In this document: positions 41,607 through 48,867 of the stretch, one piece after another
Numbering within the stretch: position 1 is the stretch's first letter
Layout of the letters: each line of letters begins with the position of its first letter
Assembly: GCA_902489595.1 (NCBI GenBank)
Contig: CABUAS010000003.1
Coordinates: 1-48,867 of the forward strand
Direction: 5' to 3'
DNA: 48,867 nucleotides
Source: an uncultured Oscillospiraceae bacterium
GTDB lineage: Bacteria > Bacillota > Clostridia > Oscillospirales > Acutalibacteraceae
Notes under the pieces: model-generated
Databases searched by the model: none
What the model saw: the letters and a program-made list of their open reading frames with translations, nothing else
What the model was told of the DNA's origin: nothing
Position numbers and translations under genes: made by a program

Positions 41607-41639
41607 AACAGCACAGAAGTTTTATGCTTCTGTGCTGTT
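41607..41639. terminator. Bidirectional terminator between convergent genes
   Basis: A 13-base perfect stem (AACAGCACAGAAG with CTTCTGTGCTGTT) around a 7-nt loop, with A residues on the left and TTCTTTT on the right, so it can end both the methyltransferase and the minus-strand operon. Confidence 0.85.
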
Positions 41640-41642
41640 CTT

Positions 41643-42407
41643 TTATAACACGGTTATTTTTTGCAATATGAATTGATTGCCTGTGTTTTCAATCGTTATA
41701 TTGAATGAAATGAATTTATCTTTTTGTTTCATTACTTCTTCTTTGATTTTGTCGGCGCTTTCGTCTTCCGAAACTCTGAAAATTTCAGTTCTTTTTTTAT
41801 CATCATTTTTATTGTATGCCGAAATAATCTGTTCGTTTGTATCAAAGTCGGTGGCAACGTTGTATTCAATAACATTTACGGTATAGATATTGCCTGACTT
41901 CTGAATTGAATTTACCTCATAGCATATTCTGTTGTCCATTCCGAAAGCAGGTAAAGTATAATCGCTGTTTTCTTCATCAAAAGACGGCATGGAGATATCG
42001 TCATATTCGGCGGTATCTTTTTTTACGTCAAGAATAAGTCCGTCACCGAAGGTTTCTTTAAGATTTTCTTTTATTTCATTTTCAGTCATAAAAAATGTGC
42101 TGTCATCACGTGTGATGTGCGCATATATCCACGGTTTGTCTGCGTCATTTATGTTGCTGAATTCGGGCAGTCGGTTGCCGAGGTTTGTGTTGCATATTGT
42201 GCTGGTATATGCTCTTATTTCGGATTCTTCTTCGCCCTGCAATTCGTTCTTATCCGTCTGTGTTTCGGAATGCTGCTCGCTTTTTTGTATAGGCAAAGTG
42301 GTTTCAGGCTGTGATTTGTCAAATTTAAAAAATAAAACGCTCATTACAATAAGCAGTACTGCAATGATAGGAATTATGAAAAGACTGTGATTTTTCTTTT
42401 TAGCCAT
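41643..42407 (-). CDS. Membrane-anchored extracytoplasmic protein, unknown function
   Basis: 254 residues. A basic start (MAKKKNH) is followed by one membrane segment (about residues 9-27), then a polar, glutamate/threonine-rich linker (28-65) and an extracytoplasmic domain of mixed strands and helices to the C terminus. No lipobox and no motif I recognise. AAGGA precedes the ATG and overlaps the stop of the HprK-like gene, so the two are a two-gene operon and may work together. This pairing is the only functional clue. Confidence 0.72.
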   Translation of the reverse strand: MAKKKNHSLFIIPIIAVLLIVMSVLFFKFDKSQPETTLPIQKSEQHSETQTDKNELQGEEESEIRAYTSTICNTNLGNRLPEFSNINDADKPWIYAHITRDDSTFFMTENEIKENLKETFGDGLILDVKKDTAEYDDISMPSFDEENSDYTLPAFGMDNRICYEVNSIQKSGNIYTVNVIEYNVATDFDTNEQIISAYNKNDDKKRTEIFRVSEDESADKIKEEVMKQKDKFISFNITIENTGNQFILQKITVL

Positions 42408-42417
42408 ATTTTTTTCC

Positions 42418-43137
42418 TTAATCGTGATTTTGCTTCATTGCATTATATGATACCGAAACTGCCTCATCACTTATGTTGCAGCCGAAATCATATATCGGCA
42501 CTTTGCTGAAAATTTCTTCAAGAACATCAAACAACTTTTCCATTTTTTCAGCGCTTATTTTTCTTGATGTCTGCGAAAATATGTTGTAAACCGCTTTGGT
42601 TGTTTCCGCTTTTTTTATCCAGTTTGTTTCACTTCTCTGTAAAAAGCAGATTCCTGCAAGGGGCACAAGTTTAGGTACGGAATAGTCATATTTGCCGCTC
42701 CACGGTGTGCCGCAGGCGTAAACAGTGCCGTCAATAATTCTTAGTGCCGGCTTGTCATCATTTAAAATGTATGCACGCTCGCCGAAATGCTTGAGCCATA
42801 AATCGGTGTGTGTCGATTTGCCTGTGCCCGGATCTGCCGAAAAAGCGTATGCATAACCGTCAACAACAACACAGGAAGAGTGAAGAAGTATTCCGCTGTA
42901 GTCAATCAGATTTCTGTAAAAATCTATGCCGCTGAGCATATACTCCCAGTCGCCTGCATCAAGTTCGGGGTGGGCGTTGACGTAATCGTTAACACGCTTT
43001 TCCGTAACCTCTATATTAATATCAATTTTTTGATTTTCACTTTGATTTTCGGCAAGATAGGGGATTGCCTGCTTTTTTGTTCTTCCTTTCGGTTTTTTCA
43101 TATTTACCGTTAAACCGGCGATACTGTAAATACTCAT
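42418..43137 (-). CDS. HprK-like P-loop kinase-fold protein
   Basis: 239 residues resembling the HPr kinase/PEP-carboxykinase-like fold. Walker A lies at residues 101-109 (ADPGTGKST, K107), followed by HTDLWLKHFGER; LNDDKPAL (D127, D128) and YACGTPWSGKYDY are further matches to HprK-like proteins seen in peptide-maturation cassettes (ScmC type) in Clostridia. True HprK with its capsule loop and HPr partner is not indicated. The N-terminal 70 residues may bind a substrate or recognition sequence. AGGAGA precedes the ATG. No radical SAM or precursor peptide is in the window; its partner is the membrane-anchored gene. Confidence 0.7.
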   Translation of the reverse strand: MSIYSIAGLTVNMKKPKGRTKKQAIPYLAENQSENQKIDINIEVTEKRVNDYVNAHPELDAGDWEYMLSGIDFYRNLIDYSGILLHSSCVVVDGYAYAFSADPGTGKSTHTDLWLKHFGERAYILNDDKPALRIIDGTVYACGTPWSGKYDYSVPKLVPLAGICFLQRSETNWIKKAETTKAVYNIFSQTSRKISAEKMEKLFDVLEEIFSKVPIYDFGCNISDEAVSVSYNAMKQNHD

Positions 43138-43162
43138 ATATTTTTCTCCTGTTCTTAACTAT

Positions 43163-43223
43163 AGTATAAATTAAAAAAAATTTTCCGTCAAGAGTTGACA
43201 TTTTGATTTATTTAAGATATAAT
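43163..43223. promoter_or_regulatory. Divergent back-to-back promoters for the HprK-like operon and dinB
   Basis: Plus strand: TTGACA (43195-43200), 17-nt spacer, TATAAT (43218-43223), a perfect consensus promoter for dinB. Minus strand: TTGACG (43191-43186), 17-nt spacer, TATACT (43168-43163). The two -35 boxes meet in the perfect palindrome GTCAA-GAG-TTGAC (43187-43199), so one regulator could act on both. No LexA-type box was recognised. Confidence 0.72.
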
Positions 43224-43252
43224 AAAACAAATGTTCGATAGAGGTAAAAGCA

Positions 43253-44506
43253 ATGGAAAGAACAATACTGCACATAGACTGTAATAAGTTTTATGCATCG
43301 GTAGAATGTCTGCATAATCCCGAAATAAGAAATAAGCCTGTTGCTGTGGGCGGCAGCCCCGAAACAAGGCACGGTATTATTTTAACCAAAAATGAAATTG
43401 CATCAAAATACGGAATAACGGTAGGCGAACCGCTGTGGAAGGCTTATCAGAAATGCCCCGATTTAATTGTTGTGCCGCCCAATTTTCCGCTTTATGTCCG
43501 CTTTTCAAATATGGCACGCAATATTTATAAAGATTATTCCGATTATATTGAGCCTTTCGGTCTTGATGAAAACTGGATAGATGTTACGGGCGATAAACGG
43601 GGAGGCGAAAATATTGCCCTGGAAATAAAAGAAAGGGTTAAAGCAGAACTCGGCATCACCGTCAGTATCGGAGTATCGTTCAATAAAACTTTTGCAAAAT
43701 TCGGCTCGGATTATAAAAAGCCTGACGCCGTAACCGTCATTACAAAAGAGAATTTTAAAGATATTGTGTGGAAGTGCCCTTGCAGTGATTTGCTGCTTGT
43801 AGGCCCTGCTACAACGAAAAAACTCGGCAGTTACGGCATTTATACTATCGGTGATTTGGCACAGTCCGATATAGGCTTTATAAAATCAATTTTCGGCAAA
43901 AACGGCGTGGTGATTCATAATTTTGCAAACGGTATTGACCCGTCTGCCGTATCGCATAAAGATGATGAAAGAGCGCTGAAAAGTATCGGTAATTCCACTA
44001 CTACACCCCGTGATATGGTGACAGACGATGATGTTAAATCTGTTATAACTGTTCTCGGCGAAAGCGTTGCACGCAGAATGAGAGAGCAGGGCGTTCGGGG
44101 CAAAACAGTTACAATAACCGTTCGTGATAAAAATCTTTATCATTTTACCCGTCAGTGCAAACTTCGGAATTCAACAGATATTTCGATTGAAATAATTAAT
44201 GCGGCAATGAAAATTTTTCGAGAGAATTATGTGTGGAATAATCCTATAAGAAGTATCGGCGTTGCTGTTTCCGATTTTAATGTTGACGAGGGCGTGCAGT
44301 ATGATTTGTCGGGAACTGTCGAAAAAAGGGAAAAACTTGAACGGCTTGAAAAGGCAGTTGATAATATCAGACAGCGGTTCGGCAATTACGCAGTTCAGCG
44401 TGCGTCACTCTTAAAAGATGAAAAACTCAGCCGTTTTAATCCGCACGACGACCATAATATACACCCTGTAGGGTATTTTAAAAATTATAAGGAGGCACAG
44501 AAATGA
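43253..44506 (+). CDS. dinB: DNA polymerase IV (Y family)
   Basis: DinB, 417 residues, an error-prone translesion polymerase. The first metal motif is HIDCNKFYASVEC, the second is GLDENWIDVTGD, and SIGVSFNKTFAKFGSDYKKPD is the third conserved region; then the thumb with GIYTIGDLAQ and a little-finger domain. The ending RFNPHDDHNIHPVGYF is the usual region before the beta-clamp motif in this subfamily. GAGGT precedes the ATG. A small gene overlaps its stop by 4 nt. Confidence 0.95.
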   Translation: MERTILHIDCNKFYASVECLHNPEIRNKPVAVGGSPETRHGIILTKNEIASKYGITVGEPLWKAYQKCPDLIVVPPNFPLYVRFSNMARNIYKDYSDYIEPFGLDENWIDVTGDKRGGENIALEIKERVKAELGITVSIGVSFNKTFAKFGSDYKKPDAVTVITKENFKDIVWKCPCSDLLLVGPATTKKLGSYGIYTIGDLAQSDIGFIKSIFGKNGVVIHNFANGIDPSAVSHKDDERALKSIGNSTTTPRDMVTDDDVKSVITVLGESVARRMREQGVRGKTVTITVRDKNLYHFTRQCKLRNSTDISIEIINAAMKIFRENYVWNNPIRSIGVAVSDFNVDEGVQYDLSGTVEKREKLERLEKAVDNIRQRFGNYAVQRASLLKDEKLSRFNPHDDHNIHPVGYFKNYKEAQK

Positions 44507-44733
44507 AAGAATATATTGAAGTGACTGCAAAATTTGATACAGACGGCAACATAACACCGCTTGTAATAAAAACGGAAGAGGGCAAATTTTACGTAGACAG
44601 AGTTTATGATATAAGACCTGCCGCATCGCTTAAATCGGGCGGAGCAGGCATACGCTACAAATGCAGTGTAAAAGGTATTATGAGCTATTTGTTTTTAGAA
44701 GAAACAAAGTGGTTTATTGAGCCTGCCTTGTAG
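44503..44733 (+). CDS. Small conserved protein downstream of dinB
   Basis: 76 residues, predicted mostly beta strand (IEVTAKFDTDGNITPLVIKT, then a PAASLKSGGAGIRYKC segment). I recall homologues located directly after dinB in many Clostridia, but no function is assigned to them. AAGGAGG precedes the ATG, and the start overlaps the dinB stop, so translation is coupled. It may assist or regulate Pol IV; this is inference from context only. Confidence 0.75.
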   Translation: MKEYIEVTAKFDTDGNITPLVIKTEEGKFYVDRVYDIRPAASLKSGGAGIRYKCSVKGIMSYLFLEETKWFIEPAL

Positions 44734-44757
44734 ATTATTGTTTGTTGTAATAATATG

Positions 44758-44786
44758 TTGCAATACTGTTTAAAAAGTGGTAAAAT
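44758..44786 (+). promoter_or_regulatory. Sigma-A-type promoter for the aminotransferase
   Basis: TTGCAA (44758-44763), 17-nt spacer, TAAAAT (44781-44786); AAGGAGG follows at 44801. Confidence 0.65.
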
Positions 44787-44815
44787 ACTTGCAGATTTTT
44801 AAGGAGGGCAACATA

Positions 44816-46075
44816 ATGGCTAAACTTTTTAAAGAAATGACTAAAGAAGAATTGGTCGCAAAAAAGGCTGAACTTCAGAAAAGATATGATGATTTTAAGG
44901 CTATGAACCTTAAACTTGATATGAGCAGAGGTAAGCCGGGTGCAGACCAACTTGATTTGTCGGCAGATATGCTTGATTGCAATGATTATATTTCAGACGG
45001 TGTTGATTTAAGAAACTACGGCCTTCTTGACGGTATTCCGTCATGCAAAAAATTATTTGCGGATTTAATGGGCGTTGATACAAAAAATGTTATTATCGGC
45101 CCTAATGCAAGTCTTACACTTATGTTTGACTATATTTCACAGTGTTATACTCACGGTGCAGGCGATAAGCCGTGGTGTCAGGCAGGCGAGGTTAAATTTC
45201 TCTGCCCTGTTCCCGGCTATGACCGTCATTTTACAATTCTTGAATATTTCGGAATTAAGATGATTAACATCGCTATGAAGGAAGACGGCCCCGATATGGA
45301 CGCTGTTGAAGAATATATCAAAGATGAAAGCGTTAAAGGTATGTTCTGTGTGCCTAAATATTCAAATCCGCAGGGCATCACCTACAGTGATGAGGTTGTA
45401 GAGCGTATTGCGGCTATGAAGCCTGCCGCAAAGGATTTCAGAATTATCTGGGATAATGCTTACTGCGTTCACGAGATTGAAGAAGAGGGCGACGAACTTC
45501 TTAACATCTTTGATGTTTTGCCGAAATACGGCAATGAAGATATGGTTATTGAGGTTTGCTCAACATCAAAAATTACTTTCCCGGGTGCAGGCGTTTCCGC
45601 AATTATTGCAAGTGATAATAATATTGCCGCAATCAAAAAGCGTCTTAATGTTCAGACAATCAGTTATGATAAGATGAATCAGCACCGCCACGCAGAATTC
45701 CTTAAAGATACTGCAGGCGTTCTTGCACATATGAAAAAGCATGCGGCGATTATGAAGCCTAAGTTTGATATCGTGTTAAAGCATCTTGAAAACGAACTCG
45801 GCGGTACAGGCGTTGCCGAATGGGTTAAGCCGAAGGGCGGTTATTTCATCAGTCTTGATGTTATGCCCGGCACTGCAAAGCGTGTAGGTGAACTCTGCAA
45901 AGAGGCAGGCGTTGTGCTTACAACGGTAGGTGCAACCTATCCTTACGGCAATGACCCTGAAAACAGCAATATCCGTATTGCTCCGAGCTATCCGCCTGTT
46001 GACGAACTCAATCTTGCCGCAGAACTTCTCTGCATATGCGTTCAGTTTGCTGCTGCTGAAAAGCTGCTCGGATAA
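44816..46075 (+). CDS. Aspartate aminotransferase-like PLP enzyme
   Basis: A 419-residue fold-type I aminotransferase of the group once called MocR-like aminotransferase. It opens with the family-typical LDMSRGKPGADQLDLS, has VPKYSNPQGITYS for the PLP-ring contacts, IWDNAYCVHE with the PLP aspartate, and CSTSKITFPGAGVS with the PLP lysine. It probably transfers the amino group between aspartate and 2-oxoglutarate; it might also supply the histidinol-phosphate transamination missing from the his operon, though that is speculation. AAGGAGG precedes ATG 44816. An EamA permease follows after 2 nt. Confidence 0.85.
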   Translation: MAKLFKEMTKEELVAKKAELQKRYDDFKAMNLKLDMSRGKPGADQLDLSADMLDCNDYISDGVDLRNYGLLDGIPSCKKLFADLMGVDTKNVIIGPNASLTLMFDYISQCYTHGAGDKPWCQAGEVKFLCPVPGYDRHFTILEYFGIKMINIAMKEDGPDMDAVEEYIKDESVKGMFCVPKYSNPQGITYSDEVVERIAAMKPAAKDFRIIWDNAYCVHEIEEEGDELLNIFDVLPKYGNEDMVIEVCSTSKITFPGAGVSAIIASDNNIAAIKKRLNVQTISYDKMNQHRHAEFLKDTAGVLAHMKKHAAIMKPKFDIVLKHLENELGGTGVAEWVKPKGGYFISLDVMPGTAKRVGELCKEAGVVLTTVGATYPYGNDPENSNIRIAPSYPPVDELNLAAELLCICVQFAAAEKLLG

Positions 46076-46077
46076 TT

Positions 46078-46956
46078 ATGGCAAAAATCAGCAGTAAATC
46101 AAAAGGTGTAATCTGCATACTTTTATCGGCCGTATGCTTTACCGGAATGAATACTTTTGTAAGATTATCGGGCGATATTCCGACCTTTCAGAAAGTGTTT
46201 TTCCGCAATTTCGTCGCAATGATTTTTGCGGCCGTTGCGCTTTTAAAAGCAGGCGAAAGCTTTAAGCCCAAAAAGGGCAGTATGAAATATCTTATTATCC
46301 GCTCGGTTGCAGGGCTTACGGGTGTTTTCGGCAATTTCTATGCTCTTGGTAAAATAGATCTTTCCGATGCGTCAATGCTTAATAAAATGAGTCCGTTTTT
46401 TGCTCTCATTTTTTCGGCAATATTTATAAAAGAAAAGGTAAAGCCAAAGCAGGCGATTGCAATAGCGGGCGCATTTGCAGGCGCTCTGCTTATAATAAAA
46501 CCTGCTTTCGGCAATGAAAATCTGCTTGCGTCAATGGCAGGCTTTGTCGGCGGAATGTGCGCAGGTGCGGCATATACATGCGTAAGATGGCTTGGCATAA
46601 AAGGCGAAAACGGCAAAGTAATCGTGTTCTTTTTCTCTGCATTTTCAACTGTTGTAACAGCACCGTATCTTATTTTCAATTATCATTATATGACGGCAGT
46701 GCAGTGGATTTTTCTTCTGCTTGCAGGCGTATGTGCGGCAGGCGGTCAGTTTTCAATAACGGCGGCTTATACTTATGCCCCGAGCCGTGAAATTTCTGTT
46801 TACGATTATTCACAGGTTGTGTTTGCCGCAATAGTGGGCTTTATTGTTTTCGGCGATGTGCCCGATATTCTGTCATTTATCGGTTATTTTGTAATCTGCG
46901 CAATGGCAATTTGGATGTTTATTTATAACAATAAACTTGAAAATCATAATTGTTGA
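46078..46956 (+). CDS. EamA-family (DMT) transporter
   Basis: A 292-residue membrane protein with ten hydrophobic segments in two EamA repeats (about residues 8-140 and 150-285), the plan of drug/metabolite transporters. Substrates of such permeases range over amino acids, nucleotides and metabolites; here it is co-transcribed with an aminotransferase, which may point to amino-acid export. The ribosome site is weak (CGGAT), so coupling with the upstream gene is likely. Confidence 0.88.
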   Translation: MAKISSKSKGVICILLSAVCFTGMNTFVRLSGDIPTFQKVFFRNFVAMIFAAVALLKAGESFKPKKGSMKYLIIRSVAGLTGVFGNFYALGKIDLSDASMLNKMSPFFALIFSAIFIKEKVKPKQAIAIAGAFAGALLIIKPAFGNENLLASMAGFVGGMCAGAAYTCVRWLGIKGENGKVIVFFFSAFSTVVTAPYLIFNYHYMTAVQWIFLLLAGVCAAGGQFSITAAYTYAPSREISVYDYSQVVFAAIVGFIVFGDVPDILSFIGYFVICAMAIWMFIYNNKLENHNC

Positions 46957-46958
46957 AT

Positions 46959-46989
46959 TGTAGGGGAGGGTCTCCGTGCCCTCCCGTTT
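46959..46989 (+). terminator. Terminator-like TGTAGGG repeat after the permease
   Basis: GGGAGGG (46964-46970) pairs with CCCTCCC (46979-46985), loop TCTCCGTG, but only TTT follows. Same sequence as the copy at 39542-39574 through the stem. Confidence 0.75.
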
Positions 46990-47001
46990 ATGTTTTATTA
47001 T

Positions 47002-47017
47002 CCACAATATGTAGTGT
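47002..47017. promoter_or_regulatory. Candidate NrdR box upstream of nrdR
   Basis: CCACAATATGTAGTGT matches the NrdR consensus ACACwATATATwGTGT at 14 of 16 positions and sits 14 nt before the -35. NrdR boxes normally come in pairs one turn multiple apart; I see no second one. Confidence 0.6.
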
Positions 47018-47030
47018 AAAGTAAAAATAC

Positions 47031-47059
47031 TTGCATTTTTGAAAATGTTGTGATACAAT
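47031..47059 (+). promoter_or_regulatory. Sigma-A-type promoter for nrdR
   Basis: TTGCAT (47031-47036), 17-nt spacer, TACAAT (47054-47059). Confidence 0.65.
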
Positions 47060-47094
47060 GGTGCTTGGAAAAATCTGAAAGGGGATTTTTATTT

Positions 47095-47541
47095 ATGAAA
47101 TGTCCATTTTGCGGTTGTGAAGAAAGTAAGGTTATAGACTCCCGTCCTACCGACGAAAATGAAAGAATACGCCGCCGCCGTGAATGTATTGACTGCGGCA
47201 AACGCTTTACTACATATGAAATTATTGAAGATGTTCCGATTATCGTTATCAAAAAAGATAAAAGCAGGGAAGTGTTTGACCGCAACAAGGTTTTAAAGGG
47301 TATGCTTCGTGCCTGTGAAAAAAGGCCTGTTTCCACCAATGAACTTGAATCGGCTATATCGCAGATAGAGGCTACACTTCAGTCTGCTACCGACAGAGAA
47401 GTTTCAAGCGTTTATATCGGCGAACTCATTATGGAAAAACTGCGTGAAATCGACGAGGTTGCCTATGTAAGATTTGCATCTGTTTATAAAGCATTTGATT
47501 CTGCATCATCGTTTATTGAGGAAATTTCAAAATTACAGTAA
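47095..47541 (+). CDS. nrdR: Transcriptional repressor NrdR
   Basis: NrdR, 148 residues. The zinc ribbon opens MKCPFCGCEESKVIDSRP with the second CxxC in ECIDCGKRF, and an ATP-cone follows from about residue 47 (VIKKDKSREVFDRNK). It represses ribonucleotide reductase genes when bound to dATP/ATP. The ATG at 47095 is set by AAAGGGGA at 47078-47085 and by the conserved MKCPFC start; the upstream frame extension would be unrelated sequence. A candidate NrdR box upstream suggests self-control. Confidence 0.96.
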   Translation: MKCPFCGCEESKVIDSRPTDENERIRRRRECIDCGKRFTTYEIIEDVPIIVIKKDKSREVFDRNKVLKGMLRACEKRPVSTNELESAISQIEATLQSATDREVSSVYIGELIMEKLREIDEVAYVRFASVYKAFDSASSFIEEISKLQ

Positions 47542-47545
47542 ATAA

Positions 47546-47616
47546 TGTAGGGGCCGATGCAAACCCTTTTGTCAACTTTGTTGACATTTCCCCTAACAGG
47601 GGAATAACATCGACCC
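47546..47616. repeat. Composite TGTAGGG repeat with a three-way hairpin layout
   Basis: Outer arms GGGGCCGATG and CATCGACCC pair with one mismatch. Inside are two perfect hairpins: TGTCAAC-TTT-GTTGACA (47570-47586) and TTCCCCT-AAC-AGGGGAA (47588-47604). Confidence 0.8.
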
Positions 47617-47621
47617 GAAAT

Positions 47622-47655
47622 AAAAAGGTTTGTGATTGTTCACAAACCTTTTTTT
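47622..47655. terminator. Bidirectional terminator between nrdR and the glycosyltransferase
   Basis: A 14-base perfect stem, AAAAAGGTTTGTGA with TCACAAACCTTTTT, loop TTGT. It is A-rich left and T-rich right, and stands between two convergent genes. Confidence 0.9.
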
Positions 47656-47656
47656 G

Positions 47657-48856
47657 TTAATAATTATATTCTTCTTTATCTCTGCCGTTTTTGTAAAAAT
47701 TGTCAATAACAATTTTATATCGTTCATATGCTTTGGCAATGGCGTCTTCCCAGCTTATGTAAATGCTGCTCTGTGCATTTTTGCCGACCTGTTTTAATAG
47801 ATTTTTGCTGTGCATAACGTTTTCAAGTTTGCTTGCTATATCATCGGCGCTGTCTTTGCAGAGAAAGCCTGTTTCATTGTCTTTAATGCCCTCTGCGGCA
47901 CAGGAATTTTCAATCAGCAGTGACGGCGTAGCACACGATGCCGCCTCTCTTACAACAAGTCCGTTTGTATCAAAAGTTGACGGGAACAGCAGTAAGTCTG
48001 AAACAGCGTAGTATTTCTGTATCTTTTCACGGTCTAAAATTTTGCCTGTCCAGATAACTTTGTCTTTAAGATTCAGTTTTCTGTAAAGTCTTTTAATTGC
48101 GTGTTCGTCTGCTCCGAAGCCGAGAAGTATAAGCCTGAAATCCTGATTTCTGCTTTTTAAAATTTTGCACGCCTCAAAAATCTGCTTAATATTTTTATAC
48201 CATATCATTCTGCCTGCATATATAAAAATGGGCACGTTTTCGGGCACGCCGAAATCTTTTTTTATGTTTTTTATTTCATCGTCGGAAAAATCTTTTTTCG
48301 GCATATCGCAGCCGTTGGGCATAACTATGTAATCGCCTGTGTAGCCGAGAATACGCAGACTTTCAGCTGTGCCTTCACTTGTTATCCAGACTTCGTCTGC
48401 ACTGTTGATGTTGTTAAGAATAAACCGCCTTGCAAAATCCTTTGCCCATTTGGTGGGTACTCTTTTCTGAATGTCAAATTCATATTTTGTGTGGTATGTA
48501 AGAACGGTGGGAATTCTTTTTTTGCGGTTTACACATCTGAAATAATAACTTGTTGCAAGCGGTGCATGGCTGTGAAGCAAATCGAAATTGCGGTTAATAA
48601 TTTCATAATGCAGTTTATCTTTAAAAGGCCAGCCAACGCTGTAGCCCTCTTTTGAAGGCACCCACCAACTTTTATATCTGAAAATTTCGTAAGGGTATTT
48701 GCTGTCCTGCTGATTGGGATTTTTCGGAGTGATTATAGACGCCTTGCAGTGATTTTTGTTAAGTACTGCGGCATAACTTTGGGCAACATTGCTTATTCCG
48801 TCTGTCGTAGGGGGGAAAGCGTCTGTGCCTATTGCAATTTTTAAATCTTCTTTCAT
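47657..48856 (-). CDS. GT4-family glycosyltransferase
   Basis: A 399-residue GT-B fold glycosyltransferase. The N-terminal half begins KIAIGTDAFPPTTDGISNV, the acceptor side with a glycine-rich loop, and HSHAPLATSY; the C-terminal nucleotide-sugar half has FIYAGRMIWYKNI and the EX7E-like motif FPSTFDTNGLVVREAASCATP, where the first glutamate is aspartate, as in several Firmicutes diacylglycerol glucosyltransferases. It may glycosylate a membrane lipid, but the acceptor is not determined. GGGAG lies just before ATG 48856, near the window edge. It ends at the shared terminator. Confidence 0.88.
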   Translation of the reverse strand: MKEDLKIAIGTDAFPPTTDGISNVAQSYAAVLNKNHCKASIITPKNPNQQDSKYPYEIFRYKSWWVPSKEGYSVGWPFKDKLHYEIINRNFDLLHSHAPLATSYYFRCVNRKKRIPTVLTYHTKYEFDIQKRVPTKWAKDFARRFILNNINSADEVWITSEGTAESLRILGYTGDYIVMPNGCDMPKKDFSDDEIKNIKKDFGVPENVPIFIYAGRMIWYKNIKQIFEACKILKSRNQDFRLILLGFGADEHAIKRLYRKLNLKDKVIWTGKILDREKIQKYYAVSDLLLFPSTFDTNGLVVREAASCATPSLLIENSCAAEGIKDNETGFLCKDSADDIASKLENVMHSKNLLKQVGKNAQSSIYISWEDAIAKAYERYKIVIDNFYKNGRDKEEYNY

Positions 48857-48867
48857 AGTTTCTCCCG

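Noticed and set aside
44461..44480. CACCCTGTAGGGT inside the end of dinB as a repeat copy
   Set aside because: It lies in coding sequence for the conserved HPVGYF ending of this DinB subfamily and lacks the repeat's second arm.
47018..47060. Second NrdR box one or more helical turns downstream of the first
   Set aside because: No 16-mer here has more than a few matches to the consensus.

Overview
The window looks like chromosomal core sequence from an anaerobic, endospore-forming member of the Clostridia, probably an uncultured Oscillospirales/Ruminococcaceae-type gut lineage. Evidence: low-to-moderate GC, Gram-positive ribosome binding sites (AGGAGG, or GGTGAT ending about 6 nt before the start), PolC-type replicase, the MEP isoprenoid pathway, and sporulation genes (pro-sigK, spoVB, yabP, yabQ). 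I see no phage, insertion sequence, CRISPR array, rRNA or tRNA. The lineage call is inference.

Layout. 1-3 kb: sigK (minus strand), a HIT-domain fragment, a secreted metallophosphoesterase, an SGNH hydrolase and a YjbR-like remnant. 3.1-8.2 kb: a complete pantothenate-to-CoA operon (panG-type reductase, panB, panC, panD, coaBC, coaX). 8.2-11.2 kb: a small accessory zone with an XRE regulator and small membrane protein, two GNAT acetyltransferases and a MazG-like protein. Four copies of one terminator-promoter junction start these units. The zone ends in a decayed pseudogene. 11.3-21.4 kb: pyrH-frr-uppS-cdsA-dxr-rseP-ispG-polC. 21.5-27.7 kb: a histidine operon that begins with a HisZ-HisG fusion, carries a ComEC-like lipoprotein/DUF3006 pair in its middle, and lacks hisH, hisF and hisC. 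27.7-34.6 kb: recJ, rel, dtd, an MBL hydrolase and hemZ. 34.7-39.5 kb: a coiled-coil gene, then spoVB-mazG-hup-rqcP-yabP-yabQ-divIC, the Bacillus yabM-divIC neighbourhood with an HU gene added. 39.6-48.9 kb: a fumarase alpha subunit, an RlmL-like methyltransferase, a minus-strand HprK-like kinase with a membrane-anchored partner, dinB and a small partner gene, an aspartate aminotransferase, an EamA permease, nrdR, and a minus-strand GT4 glycosyltransferase.

Most notable. PolC is 1268 residues and lacks the DnaQ-like exonuclease normally inserted in its PHP domain. HisZ and HisG are one polypeptide. A family of short palindromic repeats beginning (T/C)GTAGGG lies between many genes; some copies act as terminators and two supply the stop codon of the gene before them. 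A TTTTTTCTTG-N15-TATGTTA module occurs four times in 2.3 kb. The HprK-like kinase pair is transcribed divergently from dinB through two promoters whose -35 boxes form a perfect palindrome.

All functional calls come from reading sequence motifs and from memory of the families. No database search was run.
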